This document shows positions 17,801 through 24,320 of a stretch of DNA of 64,000 nt, piece by piece. The stretch is from Pelobacter sp. (GTDB lineage Bacteria; Desulfobacterota; Desulfuromonadia; Geobacterales; Pseudopelobacteraceae), in the NCBI GenBank assembly GCA_030824515.1, contig JAVBXN010000024.1, positions 56,073 through 120,072 on the forward strand. The letters are read 5' to 3'. Position numbers and translations under genes: made by a program. Position 1 is the stretch's first letter, and every line of letters begins with the position of its first letter. Below the pieces are notes generated by a model. That model had not been told where the DNA came from. It worked only from the letters and a program-made list of their open reading frames with translations, and did not search any database.

Positions 17801-20260
17801 ATCGCCCAGGTAAGTTCCGCCACAGGTTCCGCCGATCGGGATCGTTACACGATAGCCGGGATTGGGCTTGATGTTGAAGAGCACGGTGCTGTTTTCGGCA
17901 ACGGCCTGGGGCGTGTTCGGGCTGACGCTGCCGTTTGCTCCGGCCGATGGCGTGACAGTGCGCAGCGGCAGTATGGTTCCGGTCAGGCTGGAAACTTGCG
18001 AGAGGGTGAAGGAACAATCCCCGGTGCCGCTGCATGCCGAGGAAGAACCACTGCCGACCGACCAGCCGGCAAAGATCGAGCCCGGCTCGACCGAGGCTGA
18101 CAGGGTTATTGGCGTATCGGTCAGCACAGTGCAGCTTCCGGCGCCGCCGCTCCAGATCAGAGTACAGCCGGTCGCGATGATCGATCCCACGCCGGTACCG
18201 GCTCTGGTCACGGTGAGGGTATAGGCCGGGGTAATGGTAACAGCAAAGCTGACCGGTCCCAGCGCAGCGACGATACCGTCGGTATAAGTGAAGGAGAAAG
18301 AGTCCGCGCCGTTCGTGGCGCCTTCGGGAGTGAAACTGATTATGCCAGCGTCTAGATCGGCCTGGGTAAAGGTGTTGCCGACAATCAGCGCCGTACCGCT
18401 CTTTTTCAGAACTCCCTTGGCCGGCACGGCCGTCAAGGTGTAGGCCAGTGTCGATGCCTCGGGATTGTCGGGATCAAGTATCTTGAGCTTGCCGCCGCCG
18501 ATGACCGTCTGCCCGTCATTCTGGTAGAGCGTCAGACCGGCATTGACCGTCAGCAGCGGCTGGTCGTTGACGGCGCTGACATTGATGGTACGGACGGCGC
18601 TACCGTTCTCGGCTGGCCCGCCGCTGTTGCCGTTGTCGTTCACGGCAAGCGTCAGGGTCACGCTGCCGGCAGGCGCGTCGTTGTCGTTGTAATATACCAC
18701 TGTGGCGCCGCCGCTTCCGGCCAGCAGCGAGTTGATCTGGGACAGAGTTCCGTCGATCGTAACCGAGGAGCTGGCGGAATTGCTGACCGAAGCCCCGCTG
18801 GTACCTGCGGACACGTTCAGGATACCCTGCGTCACCGACAGCGTTGCGCTCACCCCACCGCTGCCCGCGTCAACATCGGCGATTGAGATGCCGGTGGCCT
18901 GCAGGTTGAGATTCGTCTGTTCCGCGACAGCGTATGACGGTTGCGTAAAGGTGACCGTGGGGGGATTGTTGACGGTATTAACGCTCAGCGCCAGAGTCTT
19001 GGTGAAGCTATCCAGGCTGCCGTCCTTGACCTTGAAGCTGATGTTCCGAATCGTAGTGGAGGGCGTGACGCTGGTGTTGATGTAACTGATTTTGCGCAGC
19101 ACGCTCTGGTAATTGTCCAGCCGGTCCGGCTGGGACAGGTTCACGATGATCCGCCCGGATTGCCTGACAACCTCGGCAACAATCGCGGTGCCGCTGACAT
19201 CAACGGCCAGGTTTTCGGCGGTTCCGTCGGGTGTGATATCCAGGGAGACCGTGGCCGACGACAGGTACATACTGTCACTGTCGCTTACGATCAAACTCGG
19301 GTCCAGCGCTTTGGCACCGGTTCCTTCCGTATAAACGCCGCTGGCGGCAAGCGTGACGACCGGCGCGACATCATTTGCGCTGAAGGCGCCGCTGTTGTTC
19401 CAGAGGTCGTTGGCGTAGCGGGAGGCAAGATTGCCGCCGTAGCCGACATTGGTGATGTTCAGCGGAGCGGTGGTATAGATGCCAGCCCCGTCGTACGCGG
19501 CGGTGTTGTTGATGATCGAGCTGTTGCTTATGCTGGAGGTTGTGCCGCCAGCGGGACCCAGCAGGCAGATTCCTCCGCCGCTGCCGATGATTCCGCCGGC
19601 ATGGTTGCCGTCAATAGTCGAACCACTGATGCTGACGACGGTGCCGGAGCCGGCAAAGATGCCGCCGCCGACACCGTTGGCGGCGCTATTGTTATTGATG
19701 GTTGAATTGATGATGGTCAGTTTGCCGCTGCGGACAGCAATCCCGCCACCATCGCCGTTGGCGGTGGAGCTGTCGGAAACGGTACAGCCGTCGATGACGA
19801 GATTGGTGTTTACATCACCGGGCTCCGACAGAAGCGCTCCGCCATGAAAATGGTAACCGTCGGATGCCGGATTGTTGTTTATTCCGTTTCTCAGCGTCAA
19901 GCCGCGCAGCGTCACGGTTCCAGTTGCAAAATAGGAAATACGGAACAGGGAACTGACACCGGACTGGATAAAGGTCTGGGTGCTGCCGGCTCCCTGGATG
20001 GTCAGAGGCACGGAAATCGCAATCGGGGTATCCAGCGTATAGGCGCTGGCAGCAAGCGTGATGGTGGCGCCGGGAGCGGCGCTGGCGACCATGCTTCGCA
20101 GAGTTGCCCCGTTCGAATCATCCGCAAGCGAATACCCCGGATAACAACACGCAATCAGGGCAAACACCAACAGTACCAGTACCGACGCGGACAGGCCACT
20201 TCGCCTGTTTACTGCCGATCTATCATTTCCTGACCCATGCCTGCATGTTCCGTATTCCAT
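14897..20260 (-). CDS. Giant multi-domain surface protein (beta-helix, cadherin-like, GLUG, MBG)
   Basis: This 1787-aa exported protein is preceded by AAGGAAGG. After a signal segment (~20-47, SASVLVLLVFALIACCYPG) come a right-handed beta-helix region (~50-295), cadherin-like and Ig-like repeats (~297-677), InlB-type repeats (~680-850), a filamentous-haemagglutinin-like stretch (~855-1050, AARDINVNAVLTAAGQ), about six GLUG repeats (~1070-1240, GGLVGENY-type), two MBG-type repeats (~1390-1540, NAGSYAVAATI and NVGSYTVVGVI), another InlB-like repeat (~1630-1700) and an ~85-residue module ending VDRIVIK. The layout fits a large adhesin or matrix protein. It is the last gene of a tight operon behind three tail-collar proteins (37-bp gap). 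No TPS secretion domain, LPXTG motif or type I repeat was seen, so its export route past the inner membrane is open. Confidence 0.88.
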   Translation of the reverse strand: MEYGTCRHGSGNDRSAVNRRSGLSASVLVLLVFALIACCYPGYSLADDSNGATLRSMVASAAPGATITLAASAYTLDTPIAISVPLTIQGAGSTQTFIQSGVSSLFRISYFATGTVTLRGLTLRNGINNNPASDGYHFHGGALLSEPGDVNTNLVIDGCTVSDSSTANGDGGGIAVRSGKLTIINSTINNNSAANGVGGGIFAGSGTVVSISGSTIDGNHAGGIIGSGGGICLLGPAGGTTSSISNSSIINNTAAYDGAGIYTTAPLNITNVGYGGNLASRYANDLWNNSGAFSANDVAPVVTLAASGVYTEGTGAKALDPSLIVSDSDSMYLSSATVSLDITPDGTAENLAVDVSGTAIVAEVVRQSGRIIVNLSQPDRLDNYQSVLRKISYINTSVTPSTTIRNISFKVKDGSLDSFTKTLALSVNTVNNPPTVTFTQPSYAVAEQTNLNLQATGISIADVDAGSGGVSATLSVTQGILNVSAGTSGASVSNSASSSVTIDGTLSQINSLLAGSGGATVVYYNDNDAPAGSVTLTLAVNDNGNSGGPAENGSAVRTINVSAVNDQPLLTVNAGLTLYQNDGQTVIGGGKLKILDPDNPEASTLAYTLTAVPAKGVLKKSGTALIVGNTFTQADLDAGIISFTPEGATNGADSFSFTYTDGIVAALGPVSFAVTITPAYTLTVTRAGTGVGSIIATGCTLIWSGGAGSCTVLTDTPITLSASVEPGSIFAGWSVGSGSSSACSGTGDCSFTLSQVSSLTGTILPLRTVTPSAGANGSVSPNTPQAVAENSTVLFNIKPNPGYRVTIPIGGTCGGTYLGDPHDPTNGISYTTNAVIADCTVSAAFEYIPDVTISSAASNNGAWSGNSPDVWTPGGALANVSIAEIEARLNAGISVIIDTGMGVAGDIHFNVPLSWSANTLSLNAARDINVNAVLTAAGQSALVMNTTAGSIKTGLSSLGFHGRIDFPGRSGAGFLTINGEGFTVINSLGAAGSVTPTDLQGINGAPNGRYALGANIMAADTASWDSGAGFMPLGTDVPFSGVFDGLGHTVSELNINRGINNVGLFAVTGVTAKVRNTGLSGGSISGGSYVGGLVGNNAGTIATSFSSAFVSGYDYVGGLAGQNDGYISHSFTSGSVSGSHYYAGGLVGCNHANTISNCFSAAEVNGGWYVGGLVGENYVFNLLSSSISDSFSSGSVTGADWVGGLTGANYGRLDNVYNSGAVTGTGNGVGGLVGWINGDYGGSINNGFWDNSVNSMLVDNGAGSGKSTVEMMSQATYGAWDISASGDSAATVWRIFEGQSYPLLRVFFAPQTITGFSPPASATYGDGPITLVATASSGLPVSFSVISGPGSINGNILTISGAGTIQLRASQAGNASYSAAPSLTAGMVVAKAAATVTLGSLSQTYNGNPMYATATTDPAGKSVTFTYNNSPAAPVNAGSYAVAATIDDANYQGSASGTLVIAKATATVILGNLSHTWDGTAKVATATTNPAGKSVSFTYNNSPTPPSNVGSYTVVGVISDANYQGSASGTLVINDLTRPVVNTFGAVPRTNFLIADITIAASDNALVTGYCVTESETGNGCAWTPSAPGSYTFVTAGAKTLYAFARDAAGNISDPYGATLTVSIPLLTVTVGGTGTGTVTSSPAGISCFSGSCSNTFSGTVNLYATPSVLSNFSGWGGACSGTATTCSVLMNGEKTVSADFIPAALLRIDGTIYKTLQQVYDAAYDGAVIQLLDNTLAGTLDANRNIAVKLKGGYDTGYVTTSGTTNVTGPLTVSKGDLLVDRIVIK

Positions 20261-20297
20261 GATGGACCTTCCTTGGTGCGTATCTTCGGACAGATTA

Positions 20298-20816
20298 TCA
20301 GCGGGGCGGATACACGCCCTGCAGCGCGATGCAGAAATTCAGCGTCAGATAGGGAGACATGTTGTTGTGCGGCAGCCCACCGCCCGCCGGGGTCAACGCC
20401 GAGGGGCTCATGACCACATCGGGCGCGTTGGCCGAATAGGCCGGAGGGCGGTCCGGAGCGCTCCTGGCAAAGACCGTTCCCGCAGCCAGCGCTCCATCTT
20501 CCGTGTCAATGCAGGGAACCGGGTGACTGTGCAAGGGCATTTCCGACGAGAGCAGTGTCACCGTCTCGCTACCCATGCTTTCGCCCAGGTCGTGATACGA
20601 CAACCCCGGCCCCTGGCCGTGATGCATCGGCACGGTCCCCTGCAGGTTCGGCAGAGCAAATGTTGATTTCCCATCACCGCCGTAGGTAGTCCCCAGCAGC
20701 GAGAAAAGCGCCGTATTCTGGGATATGGGTATCAGTTGTCCCTGGCAGAAGGCCCACCCTCTGGGGGCGAAGTTGAACGGAAAGATTCGTATTTCAGCAA
20801 CATAGGGATCGGCCAT
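20298..20816 (-). CDS. Phage tail collar-domain protein (MdpB-like), copy 1
   Basis: The 172-aa protein begins MADPYVAEIRIFPFNFAPRGW and continues GQLIPISQNTALFSLLGTTYGGDG and FALPNLQG, the tail-collar fold (PF07484) found in phage short-tail fibres and in the microcystin-related MdpB family. The C-terminus (NNMSPYLTLNFCIALQGVYP) also follows the family. It is the third of three paralogues in the operon and lies 37 bp before the giant surface protein. There is no signal peptide. No capsid, tail tube or baseplate gene is nearby, so this is not an obvious prophage. A structural or glycan-binding role is inferred only. Confidence 0.88.
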   Translation of the reverse strand: MADPYVAEIRIFPFNFAPRGWAFCQGQLIPISQNTALFSLLGTTYGGDGKSTFALPNLQGTVPMHHGQGPGLSYHDLGESMGSETVTLLSSEMPLHSHPVPCIDTEDGALAAGTVFARSAPDRPPAYSANAPDVVMSPSALTPAGGGLPHNNMSPYLTLNFCIALQGVYPPR

Positions 20817-20830
20817 GGTGATTCCTTTCC

Positions 20831-21328
20831 TTAATTCGGACTTGGAAAAATACCCTGCAGCGCAATGCAGTAGCTGAGAGTGAGGTATGGCTGCCGGTTT
20901 TCGTGCGCCTGGCTGCCGCCGATGTTGGAGGTGGACGGACCCGCCAGCGGAGCAGCGTTCTTGCCGAAAGGGTTGGCGCTCTGTCCAGCCAGGGTCGTGG
21001 TCGGCCCCGGCATGGCCACGCTCGCCGCCCCCTTGTAGGCCGACAGCTGATGGATATGGGCCGGGATTTCCGTGTTGTTCAAAGTGTGACTGACCGCTCC
21101 GCCCCGCTCGCCCAGGACATGGTTGTTCCCGAAACTGAACGGAGTGCGCCCCCGCAGGTCGGGCAAGGCGAAATTTACCCGCCCGTCACCGCCAAAGTTG
21201 GTGCCGAGCAGCGAGAACAGCGCCGGGTTCTGGCTGATCGGAAGCAGTTGTCCATTGCAAAGCGCCCATCCTTTGGGAGCGAAAACGAAACTCATCAAGC
21301 GGATTTCCGATAAAAAAGGTTCTGCCAT
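20831..21328 (-). CDS. Phage tail collar-domain protein (MdpB-like), copy 2
   Basis: The 165-aa paralogue (MAEPFLSEIRLMSFVFAPKGW, GTNFGGDG, FALPDLRG) is the most diverged of the three in its middle (residues ~95-130, glycine- and alanine-rich). The ATG at 21328 follows AGGAGGATTTATC. The gaps of 46 bp upstream and 14 bp downstream indicate one transcript. Like its neighbours it ends in a conserved PYLTLSYCIALQGIFP strand set and lacks a signal peptide. Confidence 0.88.
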   Translation of the reverse strand: MAEPFLSEIRLMSFVFAPKGWALCNGQLLPISQNPALFSLLGTNFGGDGRVNFALPDLRGRTPFSFGNNHVLGERGGAVSHTLNNTEIPAHIHQLSAYKGAASVAMPGPTTTLAGQSANPFGKNAAPLAGPSTSNIGGSQAHENRQPYLTLSYCIALQGIFPSPN

Positions 21329-21374
21329 GATAAATCCTCCTGAAAAAAGCCCGGATACAGATCCGGCGACGTTG

Positions 21375-21890
21375 CTATGTTGGACTGGGGAAAATGCCGT
21401 ACAGGGAAATAATGAAACTGACGCACAGGTACGGCATGAAGTTGTCGTGGGGCTGAGACCCTCCCGCGAGAACCACCATGGCCGGGTTCATGGACTTCAG
21501 CCCGCCGGTGGCGCTGCTGAACTGGCGCAGCGGGGATGAGGCGAGGATCGTCCCTTCTGGCGTGGCATGGCTTCCGGACTGCTGCATCGCAAAGACATGG
21601 TTGTGGGCCGGTATCTGGTTTACAGTCAGGGTCACCGTTTCCACCCCGCCGGTTTCGGCCAGTGTATAACCGGGAAGCCCCGGGCCCGCCCCCTGATGGA
21701 CCGGAATCCGGCCGCGCAGGTCGGGCAGTGCGAAGGTCGATTGTCCATCGCCGCCGTAGGTTGTGCCGATCAGCTGGAAAAGTGTCTCGTTTTCGGATAT
21801 GGGCAGCAACTGCCCTTCGCAGAACATCCAGTTCATAGGCGCAAAATTGCCGCCGAACATCCTGATCTCCCCCACATATGGTTGTCCCAT
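21375..21890 (-). CDS. Phage tail collar-domain protein (MdpB-like), copy 3
   Basis: The 171-aa paralogue (MGQPYVGEIRMFGGNFAPMNW, GTTYGGDG, FALPDLRGR) is the first collar gene in the transcript, 33 bp after the DUF6916-like gene. It shares the histidine-rich NQIPAHNH / SQPHDN pair that in collar folds lies near a metal- or ligand-binding edge. The three copies differ enough to be old duplicates rather than a recent tandem expansion. Confidence 0.88.
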   Translation of the reverse strand: MGQPYVGEIRMFGGNFAPMNWMFCEGQLLPISENETLFQLIGTTYGGDGQSTFALPDLRGRIPVHQGAGPGLPGYTLAETGGVETVTLTVNQIPAHNHVFAMQQSGSHATPEGTILASSPLRQFSSATGGLKSMNPAMVVLAGGSQPHDNFMPYLCVSFIISLYGIFPSPT

Positions 21891-21923
21891 TAAGGTTCCT
21901 CCCTGGTCACTGCCGCAAAAAGA

Positions 21924-22223
21924 CTACGGCACCAGACGGTTGAATATTGCCTCGTAGCTGATTCCCTGTTCATCCCGTGCGACCGGCACGATGAAAATCT
22001 CCTGTAAACCGAGCCGGTCATGTTCAAATGCATACATACCCTGCTGCAGCTGTTTTTCGGCCGGTCCGCGCAGGATAATCGAAAAGGATTCCTGCCCGGG
22101 GCAATTCACTGGCTCCGAAACCTGTTGCAGGGTCAGTTCAAGACGATCGCCCGATGCCGGGCCAAGCCGGAAAACCGACTCAAGGCATCCGGAAAAATCA
22201 TCGCGCGTCAGTAGTTCAGACAT
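21924..22223 (-). CDS. DUF6916-like small protein
   Basis: The 99-aa soluble protein has the pattern of DUF6916: DFSGCLESVFRL at the N-terminus, LELTLQQVSE, FSIILRGPAE, a short QQGMYAFEHDRLG segment, and EIFIVPVARDEQGISYEAIFNRL at the end. The function of this family is unknown, but to my knowledge it is often found beside tail-collar proteins, as here. The ATG at 22223 has CAGGAGAT in front of it; an upstream in-frame ATG does not. It stands between the GNAT gene (23-bp gap) and the first collar gene. Confidence 0.75.
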   Translation of the reverse strand: MSELLTRDDFSGCLESVFRLGPASGDRLELTLQQVSEPVNCPGQESFSIILRGPAEKQLQQGMYAFEHDRLGLQEIFIVPVARDEQGISYEAIFNRLVP

Positions 22224-22246
22224 GGTGTATCTCCTGTAGATAGTAG

Positions 22247-22723
22247 TTATTGTGCCGCTTCCGGCCGCCATTCAAGCCGGCGATAGACGCCATCATCGTC
22301 TGTGCCGGCAAAACCCAGACTCTGATACAGACGTTCGGCCGCACGGTTTTCAGCCAGCACGTGCAGTCCGAGGATTTTCCCGCTCTGCGCCGCTTCCTGC
22401 TGCAGTTCCCGCACCAGCCCGCCGCCGACCCCCCTGCCCTGAAATTCCGGCTGAATCGCGATATCCACAATGGTAATCCCGGCCGGGCGGCGCGCCACAC
22501 TCAGCAGGCCGGCCTCCGCCCCGTCAACCAGGATGATGCTGTCTTGGCGACCGGGATGGACGGCGTCATAGTGCCGGCAACGGGCCAGATACTGCATGGC
22601 TGCAAACTGCCGGCACTGCGCTTCCGACCAGCCCCAGTTCGCCATCTCGGAGACACGGCCGCTTGCGTACAATGCCTCCAGAAAAGGATGATCCAGAGAG
22701 GTTGCCGGGCGTAATTCCACCAT
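22247..22723 (-). CDS. GNAT-family N-acetyltransferase
   Basis: The 158-aa protein has the acetyl-CoA binding motif in IQPEFQGRGVGGGL (~98-112) and the later AENRAAERLYQSLGF segment, both standard for GNAT enzymes. The substrate is not evident. The ATG at 22723 is used; a GTG at 22747 would overlap the upstream gene by 10 bp. Its position in an operon of collar and solute-binding proteins suggests that it may modify a component or a small molecule bound by one, which is inference only. Confidence 0.88.
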   Translation of the reverse strand: MVELRPATSLDHPFLEALYASGRVSEMANWGWSEAQCRQFAAMQYLARCRHYDAVHPGRQDSIILVDGAEAGLLSVARRPAGITIVDIAIQPEFQGRGVGGGLVRELQQEAAQSGKILGLHVLAENRAAERLYQSLGFAGTDDDGVYRRLEWRPEAAQ

Positions 22724-22737
22724 CACGGCGTCACCGG

Positions 22738-24003
22738 TCAGGCACACAGATAGCCGTTGGTCCAGCCGCTTCTGGCGACCAGGGCGGGGCGATGCGCCTC
22801 CCTTTCAACCGCCTGAAGTGAGGAAGCACGGCTGACAACGGTATTGCGGAAATTGTTTCCTGCCTGGCGAACTTCGCAGATGTACAGCGGAGCATTTGAA
22901 CTTCCGGTCAGCGCGGTAATGCCCAGCGTGCCGCGTGGGCTGGAAACCTGCAGGTTCTCCAGAGCCTTTTTCAGATCCTGGTTACGCTGGACCCTGCCGG
23001 CCGCCGAGGCGACCGCTCCGACAATCATGCTGCCGGTGTCATAGCCCAGTACCGCGAAGGAATCCGGTTCCGCACCGGTGGCACGGGCAAACCCGGCACA
23101 GAACTCACTGTTCCCGGGCGTTTCCAGGGTCGCTGTCCAGGGCAGGCAGCTGATTATGCCACGGGCAGTGGCGCCCATTTGTGAAAGCAGCGCGTCATGC
23201 ATCATGAAACCGGAGGCGACCAATGGAATTCGTGCTGAAAGGCCGGCCTCATGGTAGGCGGAAACAAAGTCCAGCGCATCCCGGCCGCTGGAGGTTGCAA
23301 ATACAAAGTCCGGGCGGGAGGCAGCTATGGCCGCCATGATTTCGGGCAGCGCCACGCCCCCCATCGGAGAATGGGTGACATCAGTGCGAAGTATCGTCCC
23401 GCCGGCCGATTCGAAGCCCTGGGGAAAGGCATAGAATGAATCGTAGCCGGTCTCGTAAAACGAGGAGACGACGGCGGCGCTACGCCCCATGTTCCCGGCA
23501 GCCCATTTCCCCATGGCCCAGTTGGACTGCCAGTAACCGAGCGAATTCTGGTACATTAACGGGCTTTCCTCACGCGGTACGAAGGAGTTTGCTCCGCCTT
23601 CGATGTTGATGAAGAGTGTGCCCGACCGTTCCAGGGCTTCACGCAGGCGGTGCACGGTAAGCGGGTTGAACATGCCGGTCAGGATTCCGACCCGCTCATC
23701 GGACAACAGACCCAGGGCGGCCGCTATCTCGGCCCCGCTCCCGGCTTCCCTTACCAGCAGCCGGGTGTTTTCCCAGCCTGATTCGACAAAGCGCAGCCTG
23801 ATTCCGTCCACCAGTTTTTTTGCGATATCGGGATAGATGGCGGAGCGGGGAACAACAACGCCAACCTTGAGCGGAGGACGGCCATCGAACAGGAAGCTGG
23901 CATGGGCCTGCAAGGGAAAGGCGGCCAACGCGCCCGTCGCCAGACCTGCCATCCTCAAGAAATCACGTCGGTTCACTGCACTTTGAAGACCTTTTTCCAG
24001 CAT
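22738..24003 (-). CDS. Tat-exported solute-binding protein (Peripla_BP_6 type), orphan
   Basis: The 421-aa protein starts at the ATG at 24003 with AAAAGGGG upstream. It carries a twin-arginine signal, NRRDFLRMAG, and an AHA cleavage site near residue 33. The rest follows the branched-chain amino acid/amide-binding type I fold (LKVGVVVPRSAIYPDIAKKL, YFxTGYDS-like and YDTGSMIVGAV segments). No permease or ATPase genes of an ABC importer accompany it. It is the first gene of an operon with GNAT, DUF6916, three collar proteins and a giant surface protein. It may therefore be a sensor or binding module rather than part of a transporter. Confidence 0.87.
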   Translation of the reverse strand: MLEKGLQSAVNRRDFLRMAGLATGALAAFPLQAHASFLFDGRPPLKVGVVVPRSAIYPDIAKKLVDGIRLRFVESGWENTRLLVREAGSGAEIAAALGLLSDERVGILTGMFNPLTVHRLREALERSGTLFINIEGGANSFVPREESPLMYQNSLGYWQSNWAMGKWAAGNMGRSAAVVSSFYETGYDSFYAFPQGFESAGGTILRTDVTHSPMGGVALPEIMAAIAASRPDFVFATSSGRDALDFVSAYHEAGLSARIPLVASGFMMHDALLSQMGATARGIISCLPWTATLETPGNSEFCAGFARATGAEPDSFAVLGYDTGSMIVGAVASAAGRVQRNQDLKKALENLQVSSPRGTLGITALTGSSNAPLYICEVRQAGNNFRNTVVSRASSLQAVEREAHRPALVARSGWTNGYLCA

Positions 24004-24094
24004 GGCGCGCCCCTTTTCACATGAGCTTCGGAATTGTGCATAAAAAGAAAGACTATCCGGTTCACAGATGCGGTTTCCGGCAGATATAGCATGA

Positions 24095-24124
24095 ATGATA
24101 GTTACCAACAATTAATTATGTAAA
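24095..24124 (-). promoter_or_regulatory. Candidate sigma70-type promoter of the collar operon
   Basis: On the minus strand TTTACA and TATCAT are separated by 18 bp, within an AT-rich stretch about 90 bp before the solute-binding protein start. The 317-bp gap 24004-24320 holds this, a hairpin terminator and otherwise AT-rich sequence without a gene. Confidence 0.4.
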
Positions 24125-24260
24125 CAATCTGTAATTTATTTCATAAAATACGGATACTTTTTTAGTAAGTTAGAAGTTATTTTCTGCTATTTTCAGGCAG
24201 ATTAATAACTTCGTTAACGCACTTATCCTGTTTATCAGGGTTAGGATCAATTCCACTTGA

Positions 24261-24296
24261 AACACAAAAGCCCATGTTACCATGGGCTTTTGTGTT
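24261..24296 (-). terminator. Perfect 16-bp stem hairpin ending the giant-protein operon
   Basis: AACACAAAAGCCCATG and CATGGGCTTTTGTGTT are exact inverted repeats around a 4-nt loop. The hairpin lies 25 bp past the stop of the 773-aa protein gene, and the 3' arm is T-rich on the minus strand. It separates the two large - strand operons. Confidence 0.8.
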
Positions 24297-24320
24297 CAAT
24301 CCTCCGGCCGGACAAGACCG

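Noticed and set aside
15836..19705. Several 200-280-aa open frames opposite the 1787-aa gene
   Set aside because: All are shadows of the repetitive, GC-rich coding strand.
20298..21890. Prophage remnant reading of the tail-collar genes
   Set aside because: There is no integrase, capsid, terminase, tube or baseplate gene, and the neighbours are chromosomal-type secreted proteins, so a phage remnant is not supported.
22738..24003. Complete ABC importer
   Set aside because: Only the binding protein is present; no permease or ATPase gene occurs in the window.
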